Positions 17,075 to 25,682 of a stretch of 64,000 bases of DNA are shown in pieces. Within the stretch, counting starts at the first letter, position 1. Each line of letters starts with the position of its first letter. The stretch is from positions 186,001-250,000 of the forward strand of contig JANQPB010000024.1 of NCBI GenBank assembly GCA_028285495.1. The letters run 5' to 3'. The notes under the pieces are model-generated. The model saw only the letters and a list, made by a program, of their open reading frames with translations. It had not been told where the DNA came from and did not search any database. This DNA is from Acidimicrobiales bacterium. Its GTDB lineage: Bacteria > Actinomycetota > Acidimicrobiia > Acidimicrobiales > SZUA-35. Made by a program: the position numbers and the translations under genes.

Positions 17075-17111
17075 GGCGGGGCGGGGAGGAGGGCTAACAC
17101 CCCGCCCCGCC
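17075..17111. terminator. Bidirectional GC-rich hairpin terminator
   Basis: A perfect 12-bp inverted repeat, GGCGGGGCGGGG (17075-17086) and CCCCGCCCCGCC (17100-17111), with a 13-nt loop, lies between the convergent GMC oxidoreductase and regulator genes. It lacks a U-tract, as is common in actinobacteria. Confidence 0.65.
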
Positions 17112-17124
17112 GGCGTGATTCCCC

Positions 17125-20109
17125 TCAGCCCCGCCGGCGCAGCCGCTCGATCAGGTGCTCGGTCGCCCGCTCCGGTCCCAGACCGGCGCCATCGAGCGTC
17201 GACACCAGCTGGTCCGCAGCGGCGAGGGCGCCGGTCCGATCACCCATGGCTGCCAGGCACGAGAGGAACAGTCGACCCGCCCGCTCGTCCAACGGGTTGG
17301 CCCTGGTCGCCTCCGCCGCCCACGTGGCCGCCTGCTCCGGCTCGCCCCTGGCCAGCAACAGCTCCCCGGTCCGGCAGCGGGCCTCCCCGATCCCGGCCCG
17401 CAACCGGGCTCCGGTGGCGAACGCCCACGGCGCCTCGATGCCCTCCAGGTACGGTCCGGTCCACCGCCGGATCGCCGCCCGGTACCGATCGAGGGCGGCG
17501 GCGGGCTCGCCCCCCTGGTCGAGCCGTCTGGCCTCCAGGAGCTCGGCGTCGAAGCGGTCGACGTCGACCTCGACGTCCGGCCCCAGGGCCAGGCGCTCAC
17601 GCCCGACGGCGATGAACGACGACTCGCCGCCGGCCACCCGGTCCGGCTCGAGGGCGGCCATCAGGTGGTTGAGGTTGACCCGCAGATTGGTCGCCCGCTT
17701 GCCCTCGCTGAGCTCGGGCCAGAGATCGGCCGCCACGTCCGCCCTGGTCGCCGACCGGTGTTCGACCAGGTAGGCAAGCAGCTCGCGGACGCGGCTGCGG
17801 CGCCAGCGGTCCTCGTCGATCCGACCGGCCCGCAGCTCCGCGCGGAGGGGGCCGAGGGCATGGATCGTCAACCCCGCCGGGGTCGAGCGGCCGCCGACGG
17901 GCCCTGCCCCGGTCGGCCTCGCCGCCGGCTCGATCGGTCCGAGGTCCGCGCCGTCGGCACGGTCGCCCGCGGCGGCCGCCAGCTCGGCGAGATCTCGTGG
18001 CATCACGTGGGCCCGGAGCAGGTTCGGCTCGTCCCACGGCAGGTCGGCGGCGGGGACGGCGTCGCCGCGCTCGCGCCAGGCCACCAGCGCCCGGCCGGCC
18101 TGGACGGCGACGCGAAGCGGCGGGTCGAAACGGGCCCGGTCGAGCACGCCTCGACACTCGGGCCGAGTGGTGTAGACCAGCGGCAGCGCCTGCAGGTAGG
18201 CGACCGCCGGCCACCGACCGAACGGCATGATCCGCAGCGCGTCGTCGAGCGCGGCCTCGACGACGCCGGCCGGCGCCCCGCTGGCGTGGAGGGCCGAGGC
18301 GCTGGCCAGATGGGCATAGCAGCGGATCCCCGGCGCGACCTCGGGCCCGTCGAGGGCCAGGCACCGGTCGGCCCACCGCCTGGCGGTCTCGGGCTGCCCG
18401 GCCGCCACGGCGATGTGGACCCCGACCGACAGCAGGGCGATCCTGGTGTAGCGGTGCGCTCGACGGGCGACGGTCGCCAGCATGTCGTCGACCACCGCCA
18501 GCGCCAGCTCGGGTGGGGCCTCGCCGCGGAGCCACGACGCATAGGCCTCGAAGATCTCGCCGCCTCCCGGCACCGAGCCGTCGACGGGCGTTGCGGCCAG
18601 GTGGCCGACCTCGTCGACCAGCCCGAGCTGGCAGAGTCGCTCGGTCAACATGACGCGCCTCGTCGTCGGCTCGAAGCCGTCGAACCACCGCAGGAGCTCG
18701 TGGGCGGCCTCGGCATCGCCGGCCGCCAGCGTCCTGGCCGAACCGATGTGGGCGTCGACCGCCAGGGCGAACCGGTCCTCGGCCGCCAGGATGCCGATCC
18801 GGTGCAACAGGTCCTCGGGGAGGCGGTCGCCCCGCTGCTCCAGGCCCTGGGCCACCCGGAGGATGGCCAGCGCCTCCAGCCCGGTCGCCCCCTGGCGCCT
18901 GGCCCGGCGGGCCAGGGCGGCGAAGCGATCGATCCGGGTCCGATCGTAGTTGCCGTAGCCGGTCTGGGCTTCGAGCACGGCGCCGACGAGGGATCGGGGA
19001 GCGACCGAGTCGACGACGGCGAGCATCGCCCGGGAGTCGGGCACCGTGGCCAGCATCAGCGGCAGCGTGGCGAACCGCTCGGCCACCGCCAAGACCTGGT
19101 CGGCCTGACCGGCCGCCGCCAGCAGCCTGGCCGCCGCCACGTCTCGTCCCCGCCCGAGCTCGACGTCGGCCGCCCGGTGCCGAGCCCTGGCCAAGCGGTC
19201 CTCGTCGACCCCATCGAGCAACGCCTCCCGGAGTCGGGCGTGGAGCCGTCGCCGACCGTCGGCGTCGACCTCGACCATCGGCAGGCCGTCGGTCAGGGTC
19301 CTGGCGTCGAAGCGATGTCGGGAAAGGCGACCGACCAACTCGTCGTCGAGCTCGTCGAGCACCGCCACCTCGGTCAACGCCAGCAACCGCGTCGCCGGCA
19401 GCGCCGACAGCACCTCCTCCCACAGGTAGTGCCGACCGGCCTCTGGCCCGGCCCGGAGCTGCAGGTCGGCGAGCGCGGGCAGCCGGGGCAGGTCGGCCAG
19501 CGCCGCCGCTCGGGTTCGGGAGCCTCCGGCCGCGCCCGGGCGACGAGCCAACTCGCTCAGCTCGTCGTCGTCGAACAGCAGCTCCGCCTCGCCGATGCGC
19601 TCCACCAGGCCGAGGGCCTCCAGCCTGGCCAGGCGAAGCGGCGGCGTCGACCGGGCGGCGACCACCAGGTGGCCGTTGTCCGGGAGGCGTTCGAGCAGCG
19701 ACTCGACCACGGCGAGCGACCCGTCCCGGCTGAGGTGGTGGGCGTCGTCCAGGATCAGCGCGACCGGGGTCGGGGCCCGGGACCAGATGGCATCCGCCGT
19801 GGCCTCCACGGCGGCGCTCCAGTCGGCCGGCGGTCCCAGGTCGAGCGCCTCGGTCAACCCTGCCGCCAGGACCGCCGGCTCGGCATCGGCCTCGGTCAGC
19901 GAGATCCACACGTCGAGCCCGATCGGATCGAGGCGGTTGGCGGCCGCGGCCTCGGCCAGCGCCGTGCTCTTGCCGAGGCCTGCGCCGCCGATGACGAGGG
20001 TCAGGCGGGTCTCGAACCGGGCGCTGAGTCGGGCGGTCAGGCGCGGCCGGGCCACACCCTCCCCGGCCCGCAGCGCCTGCGGGCGGAACCGACGACGCGC
20101 CGTTGCCAC
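17125..20109 (-). CDS. MalT-like STAND ATPase regulator with C-terminal DNA-binding/BTAD (SARP-type) module
   Basis: 994 residues. N-terminal NTPase: Walker A GGAGLGKST (about residues 40-48) and Walker B ALILDDAHH (about 117-125). A long helical/TPR region follows (about 300-700). At about residue 755 a winged helix of the OmpR/SARP type begins (ALGPLRAEL, then WRRSRVRELLAYLVEH), followed by the BTAD helices to the end. Such proteins sense a ligand through the repeats, oligomerise with ATP and activate transcription; in actinobacteria they often control secondary metabolism. MalT proper ends in a LuxR-type HTH instead. GTG 20109 gives MATARRR. Target genes are not evident from the neighbours. 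Confidence 0.85.
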   Translation of the reverse strand: MATARRRFRPQALRAGEGVARPRLTARLSARFETRLTLVIGGAGLGKSTALAEAAAANRLDPIGLDVWISLTEADAEPAVLAAGLTEALDLGPPADWSAAVEATADAIWSRAPTPVALILDDAHHLSRDGSLAVVESLLERLPDNGHLVVAARSTPPLRLARLEALGLVERIGEAELLFDDDELSELARRPGAAGGSRTRAAALADLPRLPALADLQLRAGPEAGRHYLWEEVLSALPATRLLALTEVAVLDELDDELVGRLSRHRFDARTLTDGLPMVEVDADGRRRLHARLREALLDGVDEDRLARARHRAADVELGRGRDVAAARLLAAAGQADQVLAVAERFATLPLMLATVPDSRAMLAVVDSVAPRSLVGAVLEAQTGYGNYDRTRIDRFAALARRARRQGATGLEALAILRVAQGLEQRGDRLPEDLLHRIGILAAEDRFALAVDAHIGSARTLAAGDAEAAHELLRWFDGFEPTTRRVMLTERLCQLGLVDEVGHLAATPVDGSVPGGGEIFEAYASWLRGEAPPELALAVVDDMLATVARRAHRYTRIALLSVGVHIAVAAGQPETARRWADRCLALDGPEVAPGIRCYAHLASASALHASGAPAGVVEAALDDALRIMPFGRWPAVAYLQALPLVYTTRPECRGVLDRARFDPPLRVAVQAGRALVAWRERGDAVPAADLPWDEPNLLRAHVMPRDLAELAAAAGDRADGADLGPIEPAARPTGAGPVGGRSTPAGLTIHALGPLRAELRAGRIDEDRWRRSRVRELLAYLVEHRSATRADVAADLWPELSEGKRATNLRVNLNHLMAALEPDRVAGGESSFIAVGRERLALGPDVEVDVDRFDAELLEARRLDQGGEPAAALDRYRAAIRRWTGPYLEGIEAPWAFATGARLRAGIGEARCRTGELLLARGEPEQAATWAAEATRANPLDERAGRLFLSCLAAMGDRTGALAAADQLVSTLDGAGLGPERATEHLIERLRRRG

Positions 20110-20187
20110 CGGCGATCGAGGGTGTCAGGTCTCGCCGTCGCCGGGCAAACCGGGCCGGCGTGGCGAGCCCAGGGGTAGCGTTGGGCG

Positions 20188-20574
20188 ATGGGCGAGCTCG
20201 CCGTGGTGTCGGCGCTGGTGGCCACCCTGGTGCCGACCGGGCTGCTGATGTGGTGGGTCGGTCGGGCCGGCGCCCGGCGCCGGATCGACTGGAACTGGGG
20301 CGGTCACACGGCGGATGCCACGCCAGCCGGTCGCTGGGACTCGGCTCACCGTGTCGCCGGTCCGACGATGGAGCGGGCCGGTCTGGTCATGGCCGCCGCC
20401 GGCGTCGTCGGCGGGGCGCTGGTCGTGGTGAGCGAGCCGATCGGCGTCGGCGCGGTCGTGCTCCTCGTCGTCGTCTCGCTGGTCCTCACCATACGGAGCA
20501 TCGGGAGCGGCCTCCGCGTCCTCGAGGTGCAGCCGGGCACGGGCACCGACCCGTCCGACGACCCCGGGCCCTGA
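20188..20574 (+). CDS. SdpI-like small membrane protein
   Basis: 128 residues with three hydrophobic helices (about 5-25, 62-80, 84-102). The RWDSAHRVAGPTMERAGLV stretch resembles the W..AH...G core of the SdpI C-terminal domain, which in Bacillus confers immunity to the SdpC toxin. Here it is a stand-alone, half-size version of unknown role. A TAGCGT box lies 6 nt before the ATG, suggesting a leaderless transcript divergent from the regulator gene. Confidence 0.6.
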   Translation: MGELAVVSALVATLVPTGLLMWWVGRAGARRRIDWNWGGHTADATPAGRWDSAHRVAGPTMERAGLVMAAAGVVGGALVVVSEPIGVGAVVLLVVVSLVLTIRSIGSGLRVLEVQPGTGTDPSDDPGP

Positions 20575-20652
20575 TCAGCCCAACGGCGGCGATCGATGCG
20601 ATTCTCTGGCCCGTCGCAGGCGGAGCCGGGCCGGGTGGTTCCCCGCGAGGAC

Positions 20653-21123
20653 TCAGACGGCCGGGCCGACCCGATCGGCCGCCGGCGAGCAGACCCAGTC
20701 GAGCCAGAACGCCAGCAGCGCCGTCAACGACTCCTTGATGTCGGCGTACTCCATCGGCTTGAGCAGGTAGGCGTTGGCGTGATGGCGGTAGGCGCTCGCC
20801 ACGTCGGAACCGGCGTTCGAATTCGAGAACATCACGACCGGGATGGCCCGGAGCGCCTCGTCGGACTTGACCAGCTCCAGCACCTCGACCCCGCTTCGAC
20901 CCGGCAGGTTGAAGTCGAGCAGCATCAGGTCGGGGGTCGGGGCATCGGCGTGCTCGCCGTCGTGGTAGAGGTACCGCAGCGCGGCCTCGCCGCTGTTGAC
21001 CACCTCGACCGCGACCTCGGGTCTGGCCTGCCGGATGGCGATCACGGCCAGCTCCGCATCGGCCGGCGAGTCCTCGACCAGGAGCACCGTCGGACGCTCG
21101 CCCTCGTCCCGTGATCCGCTCAT
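20653..21123 (-). CDS. Single-domain response regulator (Rcp1-like receiver)
   Basis: 156 residues forming only a CheY-type receiver: acidic pair in LLVEDSPAD, phospho-acceptor Asp in LMLLDFNLPG, Ser/Thr position in VVMFSNS and the invariant Lys in AYLLKPM. The longer spacing between the acidic pair and the Asp is typical of the Rcp1 type that partners phytochrome-like kinases. No output domain. ATGA overlap with the upstream kinase gene makes that kinase its obvious partner. Confidence 0.9.
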   Translation of the reverse strand: MSGSRDEGERPTVLLVEDSPADAELAVIAIRQARPEVAVEVVNSGEAALRYLYHDGEHADAPTPDLMLLDFNLPGRSGVEVLELVKSDEALRAIPVVMFSNSNAGSDVASAYRHHANAYLLKPMEYADIKESLTALLAFWLDWVCSPAADRVGPAV

Positions 21124-23174
21124 CGCTGCTCCTCCGCCACGACGCCGACCGGCACGGTCGGCCTCCTCGATCTCGTCCGCCCTCGGGTGCCCGCCTCCGA
21201 TTCGGACCCGCCGCCGTCGACGGGACCATCGTCGCCGCGATCCCCGTCGCCCCCGCCTGCGCCGTCGCCGGCACCGGCGTCACCGCCGGCCGGCGCCGGC
21301 GCCGTCGGCAGCGTGAACCAGAACTCCGAGCCGCCATCGGCGGTCGGCACCACGCCGATCTCACCGCCGTGGGCCCTGACGATCTTGCGGCAGATGGCCA
21401 GCCCCATCCCCGTCCCGGTGCTCGACGCCGGGTCGGGCTGGTGGAAGACCTCGAACACCCGCTCCCGGAGCTCCGGGTCGATGCCCGGCCCGTTGTCGCG
21501 CACGTGGATTCGCCAGGTGGCGTCGTCGCCCGCCGACCCGGTGCCGGGCCCGCCTCCGTCGTCGTCGGTCGGGATCGGCGCCGCCCCGACGACGACCTGC
21601 GCCGGCACGCCGGGGCGTCGATGGCGAACGGCGTTGTGGACCAGGTTGCCGATGAGCCGCTGGAGCTGGCCGGCGTCGCCGGCGACGACCGGCAGCCGCT
21701 CGACCGTGAGGCCGGCCGACTCGGCGACGAACAGCGACGAGAGATCGCGGGCGATGGCGTCCATGACATCGTTCAGATCGACACGATCGGGCTCACCATT
21801 GAGGCGATCGAGGCTCATGAACTGGAGCAGGTCGCGGATCAGGCCGCTCTGGCGCTTCGCCGCACTGCTGATGTAGGCGAGCCAGCGCTGACCGTCACCC
21901 TCGAGCCGGTCCTGGTAGGTCGAGGTGACCAGCGACGAGTAGCTGGCCATCGTCCGAAGCGGCGCTTGCAGATCGTGTGACACGACCCGGGCGAATTGCC
22001 GCAGCTCGTCGTTGGACCGCTGCAGCTCGATCGTCTGGGCCTGGAGCAGCTCCGACCGTCGCCCCAGTTCGTCGTTGCTGGCCTCGAGCTCCGCGGTGCG
22101 GGTCGCCACCAGCTCGGTCGCCCGCCCGTGGAACCACCGGTACGACCCGACCACGAACAGCAGCAGCCCGGTGATCAGCAGGCCGGCGACGCCGACGACG
22201 GTCGGCAGGGCGTCGGCGGTGGTGGCGAAGCCGGGCCCGGCCCGGAACGCCATCGTCCAGGCCTGCTCCGGGCCGCCGACCGTGATCTGTCGGGTCAGGC
22301 GATCGCCCGCGGTCGCCGGCATCGACGGATCGTGATCGTACAGCAGGGTCGCCGGGCCGGCCTCGTCGCCGTGGTACAGCTCGATGTCGATCGGGCCCGC
22401 TTGGCGAGCAGCCCGCTGGCCCGTGAGGTTGTCGAGGCCGAGGGATGTGTAGACCCAGCCGAGCAACGCAGCCCGGCGGTCGTCGACGTCGTCGAGGTCG
22501 ACGCTGCGCTCGTAGACGGGGGCGACGAGGGCGAACCACCGCTGGTCCTCGGGGCCGCCGGCGCCGGACTCGACGATGGCCGAGGCGACCGTCCGGCCGG
22601 TGTCGCGGGCCCGCCCGAGCGCCTCCCGCAGGCTGGGATCGGCGGCCAGGTCGGCGCCGATCGCCCGCTCGTTCTGCTCGTTGCCCGGTTCGAGGAAGGT
22701 CACGGTGGCCTCGAGCCGTTCGGGACCCGGCGCCTCGTCGGCGCCGGCCCGCTCGACGACGTCGCTCGGATCCGTCGGCGTGGCCCAGCCGAAGCCGGCG
22801 ACCCCCGGCCAGCGCTCCATCAGGCCGAGCGAGGCCACGTAGGTCGCCCACTCCTCGCGGCTGACGTGCTCGCTGCCGTTCATCATCGCCACGCCACCCC
22901 ACAGCACCGTCTCCTGGCCCCGCATCCGTTGGGTGATCATCCCCTGGAGACGGAATGACTCCGCATGGAAGCGCTCGGCGGTGGCGCTCTCGACCGCCTG
23001 CTGCGCATACCACCAGCCCAGGCCGGTCAGCGCCAGGGCCAGGCCGACGATCCAGGTCGTCTTGCCCCAGTCGGCCAGGCCACCGAGACGCGAGCCGGTC
23101 CCGTCGGTTCCGGGGAGCGGTCGGTTGGCGTCGGGCCCGGTTCTGCCCGCGTGCTCGTCGCCGGGGTCGGCCAT
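21120..23174 (-). CDS. CHASE-domain sensor histidine kinase
   Basis: 684 residues. A membrane helix at about 35-58, an extracytoplasmic CHASE-type sensor (about 80-300; GVAGFGWATP is characteristic), a second membrane helix (about 325-345), a short coiled coil, HisKA with the phospho-His in RVVSHDLQAPL, and an HATPase_c domain with N, G1 and G2 boxes (NLVHNAVRHR, DNGPGIDP, GTGMGLAICRK). The C-terminal ~60 residues are a Gly/Asp/Arg low-complexity tail. GAGG precedes the ATG. CHASE domains bind small extracellular ligands such as cytokinin-like molecules or peptides; the ligand is unknown here. It is translationally coupled to the receiver gene. Confidence 0.92.
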   Translation of the reverse strand: MADPGDEHAGRTGPDANRPLPGTDGTGSRLGGLADWGKTTWIVGLALALTGLGWWYAQQAVESATAERFHAESFRLQGMITQRMRGQETVLWGGVAMMNGSEHVSREEWATYVASLGLMERWPGVAGFGWATPTDPSDVVERAGADEAPGPERLEATVTFLEPGNEQNERAIGADLAADPSLREALGRARDTGRTVASAIVESGAGGPEDQRWFALVAPVYERSVDLDDVDDRRAALLGWVYTSLGLDNLTGQRAARQAGPIDIELYHGDEAGPATLLYDHDPSMPATAGDRLTRQITVGGPEQAWTMAFRAGPGFATTADALPTVVGVAGLLITGLLLFVVGSYRWFHGRATELVATRTAELEASNDELGRRSELLQAQTIELQRSNDELRQFARVVSHDLQAPLRTMASYSSLVTSTYQDRLEGDGQRWLAYISSAAKRQSGLIRDLLQFMSLDRLNGEPDRVDLNDVMDAIARDLSSLFVAESAGLTVERLPVVAGDAGQLQRLIGNLVHNAVRHRRPGVPAQVVVGAAPIPTDDDGGGPGTGSAGDDATWRIHVRDNGPGIDPELRERVFEVFHQPDPASSTGTGMGLAICRKIVRAHGGEIGVVPTADGGSEFWFTLPTAPAPAGGDAGAGDGAGGGDGDRGDDGPVDGGGSESEAGTRGRTRSRRPTVPVGVVAEEQR

Positions 23175-23307
23175 GCTCGAACCTCGAAGTCTGGTGTTCG
23201 AGCTATCGGCGACGTCGCGAACGACCTGAAGCCGGGCCCCGCCGGCCGATCACTCGGGTCGGCAGCGGCCGGTCGACGGGTGGCAGCCTCGGCGCCGGCG
23301 GGTCGGC

Positions 23308-23610
23308 CTAGGAGGCGTCGCCGGCCAGGGTCGACATGCGCTCGGCCAGCTCGAGGTCGTAGGCCGACAGGCCGCCGACGTCGTGGGTGGTCAGCCGGAT
23401 GGTCACCCGGTTGTAGACATTGGACCACTCGGGGTGGTGGTTCATGCGTTCGGCCACCACGGCCGATGCGGCCATGAACCCGAACGCGGTGGCGAAGTCG
23501 GCGAAGCGAAATGTCCGCTCCAGCCCGTCGTCGACCAGCGACCAGCCCTCGAGGCGCTCGGCGCCCTCGGCGGCCTCGTCGGCGGTCAGTCGGGTCGGTC
23601 CATCGCTCAT
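23308..23610 (-). CDS. phhB: Pterin-4a-carbinolamine dehydratase
   Basis: 100 residues, the full length for the family. Dehydrates 4a-hydroxytetrahydrobiopterin, the by-product of aromatic amino acid hydroxylases. The signature MNHHPEWSNVYNRV with TTHDVGGLS contains the active-site His-His-His and Asp. No phenylalanine hydroxylase gene is in the window. TAGGGT lies exactly 7 nt upstream of the ATG, so it is probably leaderless with its own promoter. Confidence 0.92.
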   Translation of the reverse strand: MSDGPTRLTADEAAEGAERLEGWSLVDDGLERTFRFADFATAFGFMAASAVVAERMNHHPEWSNVYNRVTIRLTTHDVGGLSAYDLELAERMSTLAGDAS

Positions 23611-23795
23611 GGCCGAAACCCTAGCCGGCCCGATCGGTCAGCTCCTGGTCCAGCCGCTCGGGAGCGCCCCCATCGATCGCTCGGCCCCCGCCCGGGGGTC
23701 CAGGCCACCGGTGCCGTGCGGAGCTGGCGCACGATGACGTTGAGGACGGCGTCGAGGTCGAGGTTCGACGGCTCGATGGCGGCCAGGTCGGCGCG

Positions 23796-24488
23796 CTAGT
23801 CGCCGTGCATCCGGTTGCGCCACGTGGTGGGGTCGAGGCCGAGCTTCTCCATCCGGTCGATGATCCACAGCGGGGGGTCCATCTCGCCGTCGATCGCCCT
23901 GGCCAGGTGCTCGCCGTCCTCGGCCCACACGTGGCACGAGTTGATGTTGTGGGCCATCCGGGCCCGGATCTCCTCCGGGCTCGGGTTCGATGGCATCGGC
24001 GCCGGCACGGGCGTGCCGTCGGTCGGATCGTTGGCCCGCATCGACCAGATCGACTGCACCGCGACCGGGGCCATCGCCTGCAGGAGCGCCGTCGTGTGGG
24101 TGCAGCCCCGCGGTCCACCGAACAGCTCGCGGATGCGATGGGTGAACCCGCGGGCGATCGAGAGCCCGATCAGGCTGCGGTAGTGGTCGGTGATCGAGGT
24201 GCACGACGGGTGGGGGTGGGTCTCCATCACCACGTCGGCCTCGATGATCTCGAGGTCGGGGAACCGGACGACGATGTCGACCACCATGTGGTGGATCGCC
24301 AACGGGTCCGGGTCGTCGTCGACGTACATGCCGGGCGGCTTCTGATCGAGCACCTGGCCTCGGATGAGGAGCTCGGTGGCGGACCGGCGGTAGGAGCGGA
24401 CCGAGTAGGTGCGGTCGTGGAGGAGCGGGAGGTCGGGCTCGGCCACGTCGATGTGGTCGATGGCGGGACGGGGGAGCGCAGTCGTCAT
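23796..24488 (-). CDS. DUF2889 family protein
   Basis: 230 residues with the DUF2889 pattern: DPLAIHHMVVDIVVRFPDL, then a CTSITDHYRSLIGLSIARGF segment, GPRGCTHTTALLQAM and a C-terminal NSCHVW. The conserved His and Cys residues suggest metal or substrate binding, but the function is unknown. Homologues are frequent near lipid and steroid degradation genes. The gene is divergent from the hot-dog gene at 24663, with about 175 bp between. Confidence 0.8.
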   Translation of the reverse strand: MTTALPRPAIDHIDVAEPDLPLLHDRTYSVRSYRRSATELLIRGQVLDQKPPGMYVDDDPDPLAIHHMVVDIVVRFPDLEIIEADVVMETHPHPSCTSITDHYRSLIGLSIARGFTHRIRELFGGPRGCTHTTALLQAMAPVAVQSIWSMRANDPTDGTPVPAPMPSNPSPEEIRARMAHNINSCHVWAEDGEHLARAIDGEMDPPLWIIDRMEKLGLDPTTWRNRMHGD

Positions 24489-24662
24489 AGCGCTCCCATT
24501 CCACCTCCCCGGCCCGCCGAACCCAAATCGCCCGGTCGGCCGCCGGCCCCGAGATGATCCCGAATCGAAGAACTGGCCACGAAGACGTATCTCACGACCG
24601 GCTGACCATGTCCTAGGGGGTGACCGCGGCCGCTTGCCGGTCGTTCGCTAGGAGGAGGAACC

Positions 24663-25682
24663 ATGGACGAGCCACGCGCCAGCGTGGAGCGGGCCCTGAC
24701 GCGCATCAGCGTCGCCCGCCCCTACTTCGATCTCGCCGATCTCGAGGAGGTCGGCGACGGGATCGTGAACGCCACGGTCCCGACCGAGCCGACGGTGGCC
24801 CCGGAGGCCGGTGCCGTCGAGGCGGCCCAGGTGGCCCGCCACCTCGCCATCCTCGGTTCGTGCGCCGTGGCCCTCACCCGCGACGACGACACCCGCCACC
24901 ACTACCTCGCCACCCGGGCCCACTACTCCAGGATGGCCTACGCCCCCGCTGCGGTCGACGGCCCGCTCCGGGCCCAGGCCATCGGCTCCTGGATCGACCG
25001 GCGGAACGCTCGGGCCCTGGTCACGCTCAGCGACGACGACGGCCGGGCCCTCAACCTGCTCGACGTCACCTACACCGTGCTGGCGCCCCGGATGTTCGCC
25101 CGACTCAACCCGCCGATCGATCTCGACGCCATCGACGAGGCCGCCGCCGGCGGGCGACCGGCCGAGACGATCGAGCGTCGGGCCGGCGGGGTCCGCCTCG
25201 ACGCCGGGCCGATCCCGGTCGAGATGTGCGCCGGGCACTTCCCCGACTATCCGGCCGCTCCGGTCGCCATCGTGATGGGCCGCCTGTGTCACGCCGCCGG
25301 CCTGGCCATGCTCGACCACCTGCGCCTCGGCCCCCTCGACTCCGGTAGCGGTGGTTCGGAGGGAGGCCATCGCTACCGGATCGAGGAGGGCCACGTCGAG
25401 GCGACGGGGCTGGCCCGGGCCGGGCAGCGGCTCGTGCTCGACGCCAGCTACGTGTCCCCGGTCCCGGGCGGCCATCGGCTCCGGGGGGAGGCGTTGGCCG
25501 ACGGTGCCGTCGTCGGCGAGGTCGACGTCGTGCTCTCGGTCCACGGCCCCCGGGTCGAGGCCTCCGACATCGCCGCCGGCGCGGAGGGGGTCGGCGACGA
25601 GGTCGATGTCACCGACCGTTCGGGCGGCGACGACCGGCCGGACCGCGATGCGCTGATCGACCTGGAAGGGATCGGGGTCTGA
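24663..25682 (+). CDS. Double hot-dog fold protein (FabZ/thioesterase-like)
   Basis: 339 residues. Two tandem hot-dog-like halves can be seen: the first (about 20-160) includes a long central helix region AGAVEAAQVARHLAILGSCA, and the second (about 180-300) has MCAGHFPDYPAAPVAIVMG followed by a helix, recalling the HFPG motif of FabZ/FabA dehydratases. It probably acts on acyl-CoA or acyl-ACP. TAGGAGGAGGAACC before the ATG is a strong ribosome-binding site. TGATG overlap couples it to the MmpL-like gene, and a FabH-like gene follows, so it is part of a lipid-making or lipid-exporting operon. Confidence 0.72.
   Translation: MDEPRASVERALTRISVARPYFDLADLEEVGDGIVNATVPTEPTVAPEAGAVEAAQVARHLAILGSCAVALTRDDDTRHHYLATRAHYSRMAYAPAAVDGPLRAQAIGSWIDRRNARALVTLSDDDGRALNLLDVTYTVLAPRMFARLNPPIDLDAIDEAAAGGRPAETIERRAGGVRLDAGPIPVEMCAGHFPDYPAAPVAIVMGRLCHAAGLAMLDHLRLGPLDSGSGGSEGGHRYRIEEGHVEATGLARAGQRLVLDASYVSPVPGGHRLRGEALADGAVVGEVDVVLSVHGPRVEASDIAAGAEGVGDEVDVTDRSGGDDRPDRDALIDLEGIGV

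Noticed and set aside
17155..20178. 1007-codon plus-strand open frame
   Set aside because: Antisense shadow of the STAND-BTAD regulator; no motifs, skewed composition.
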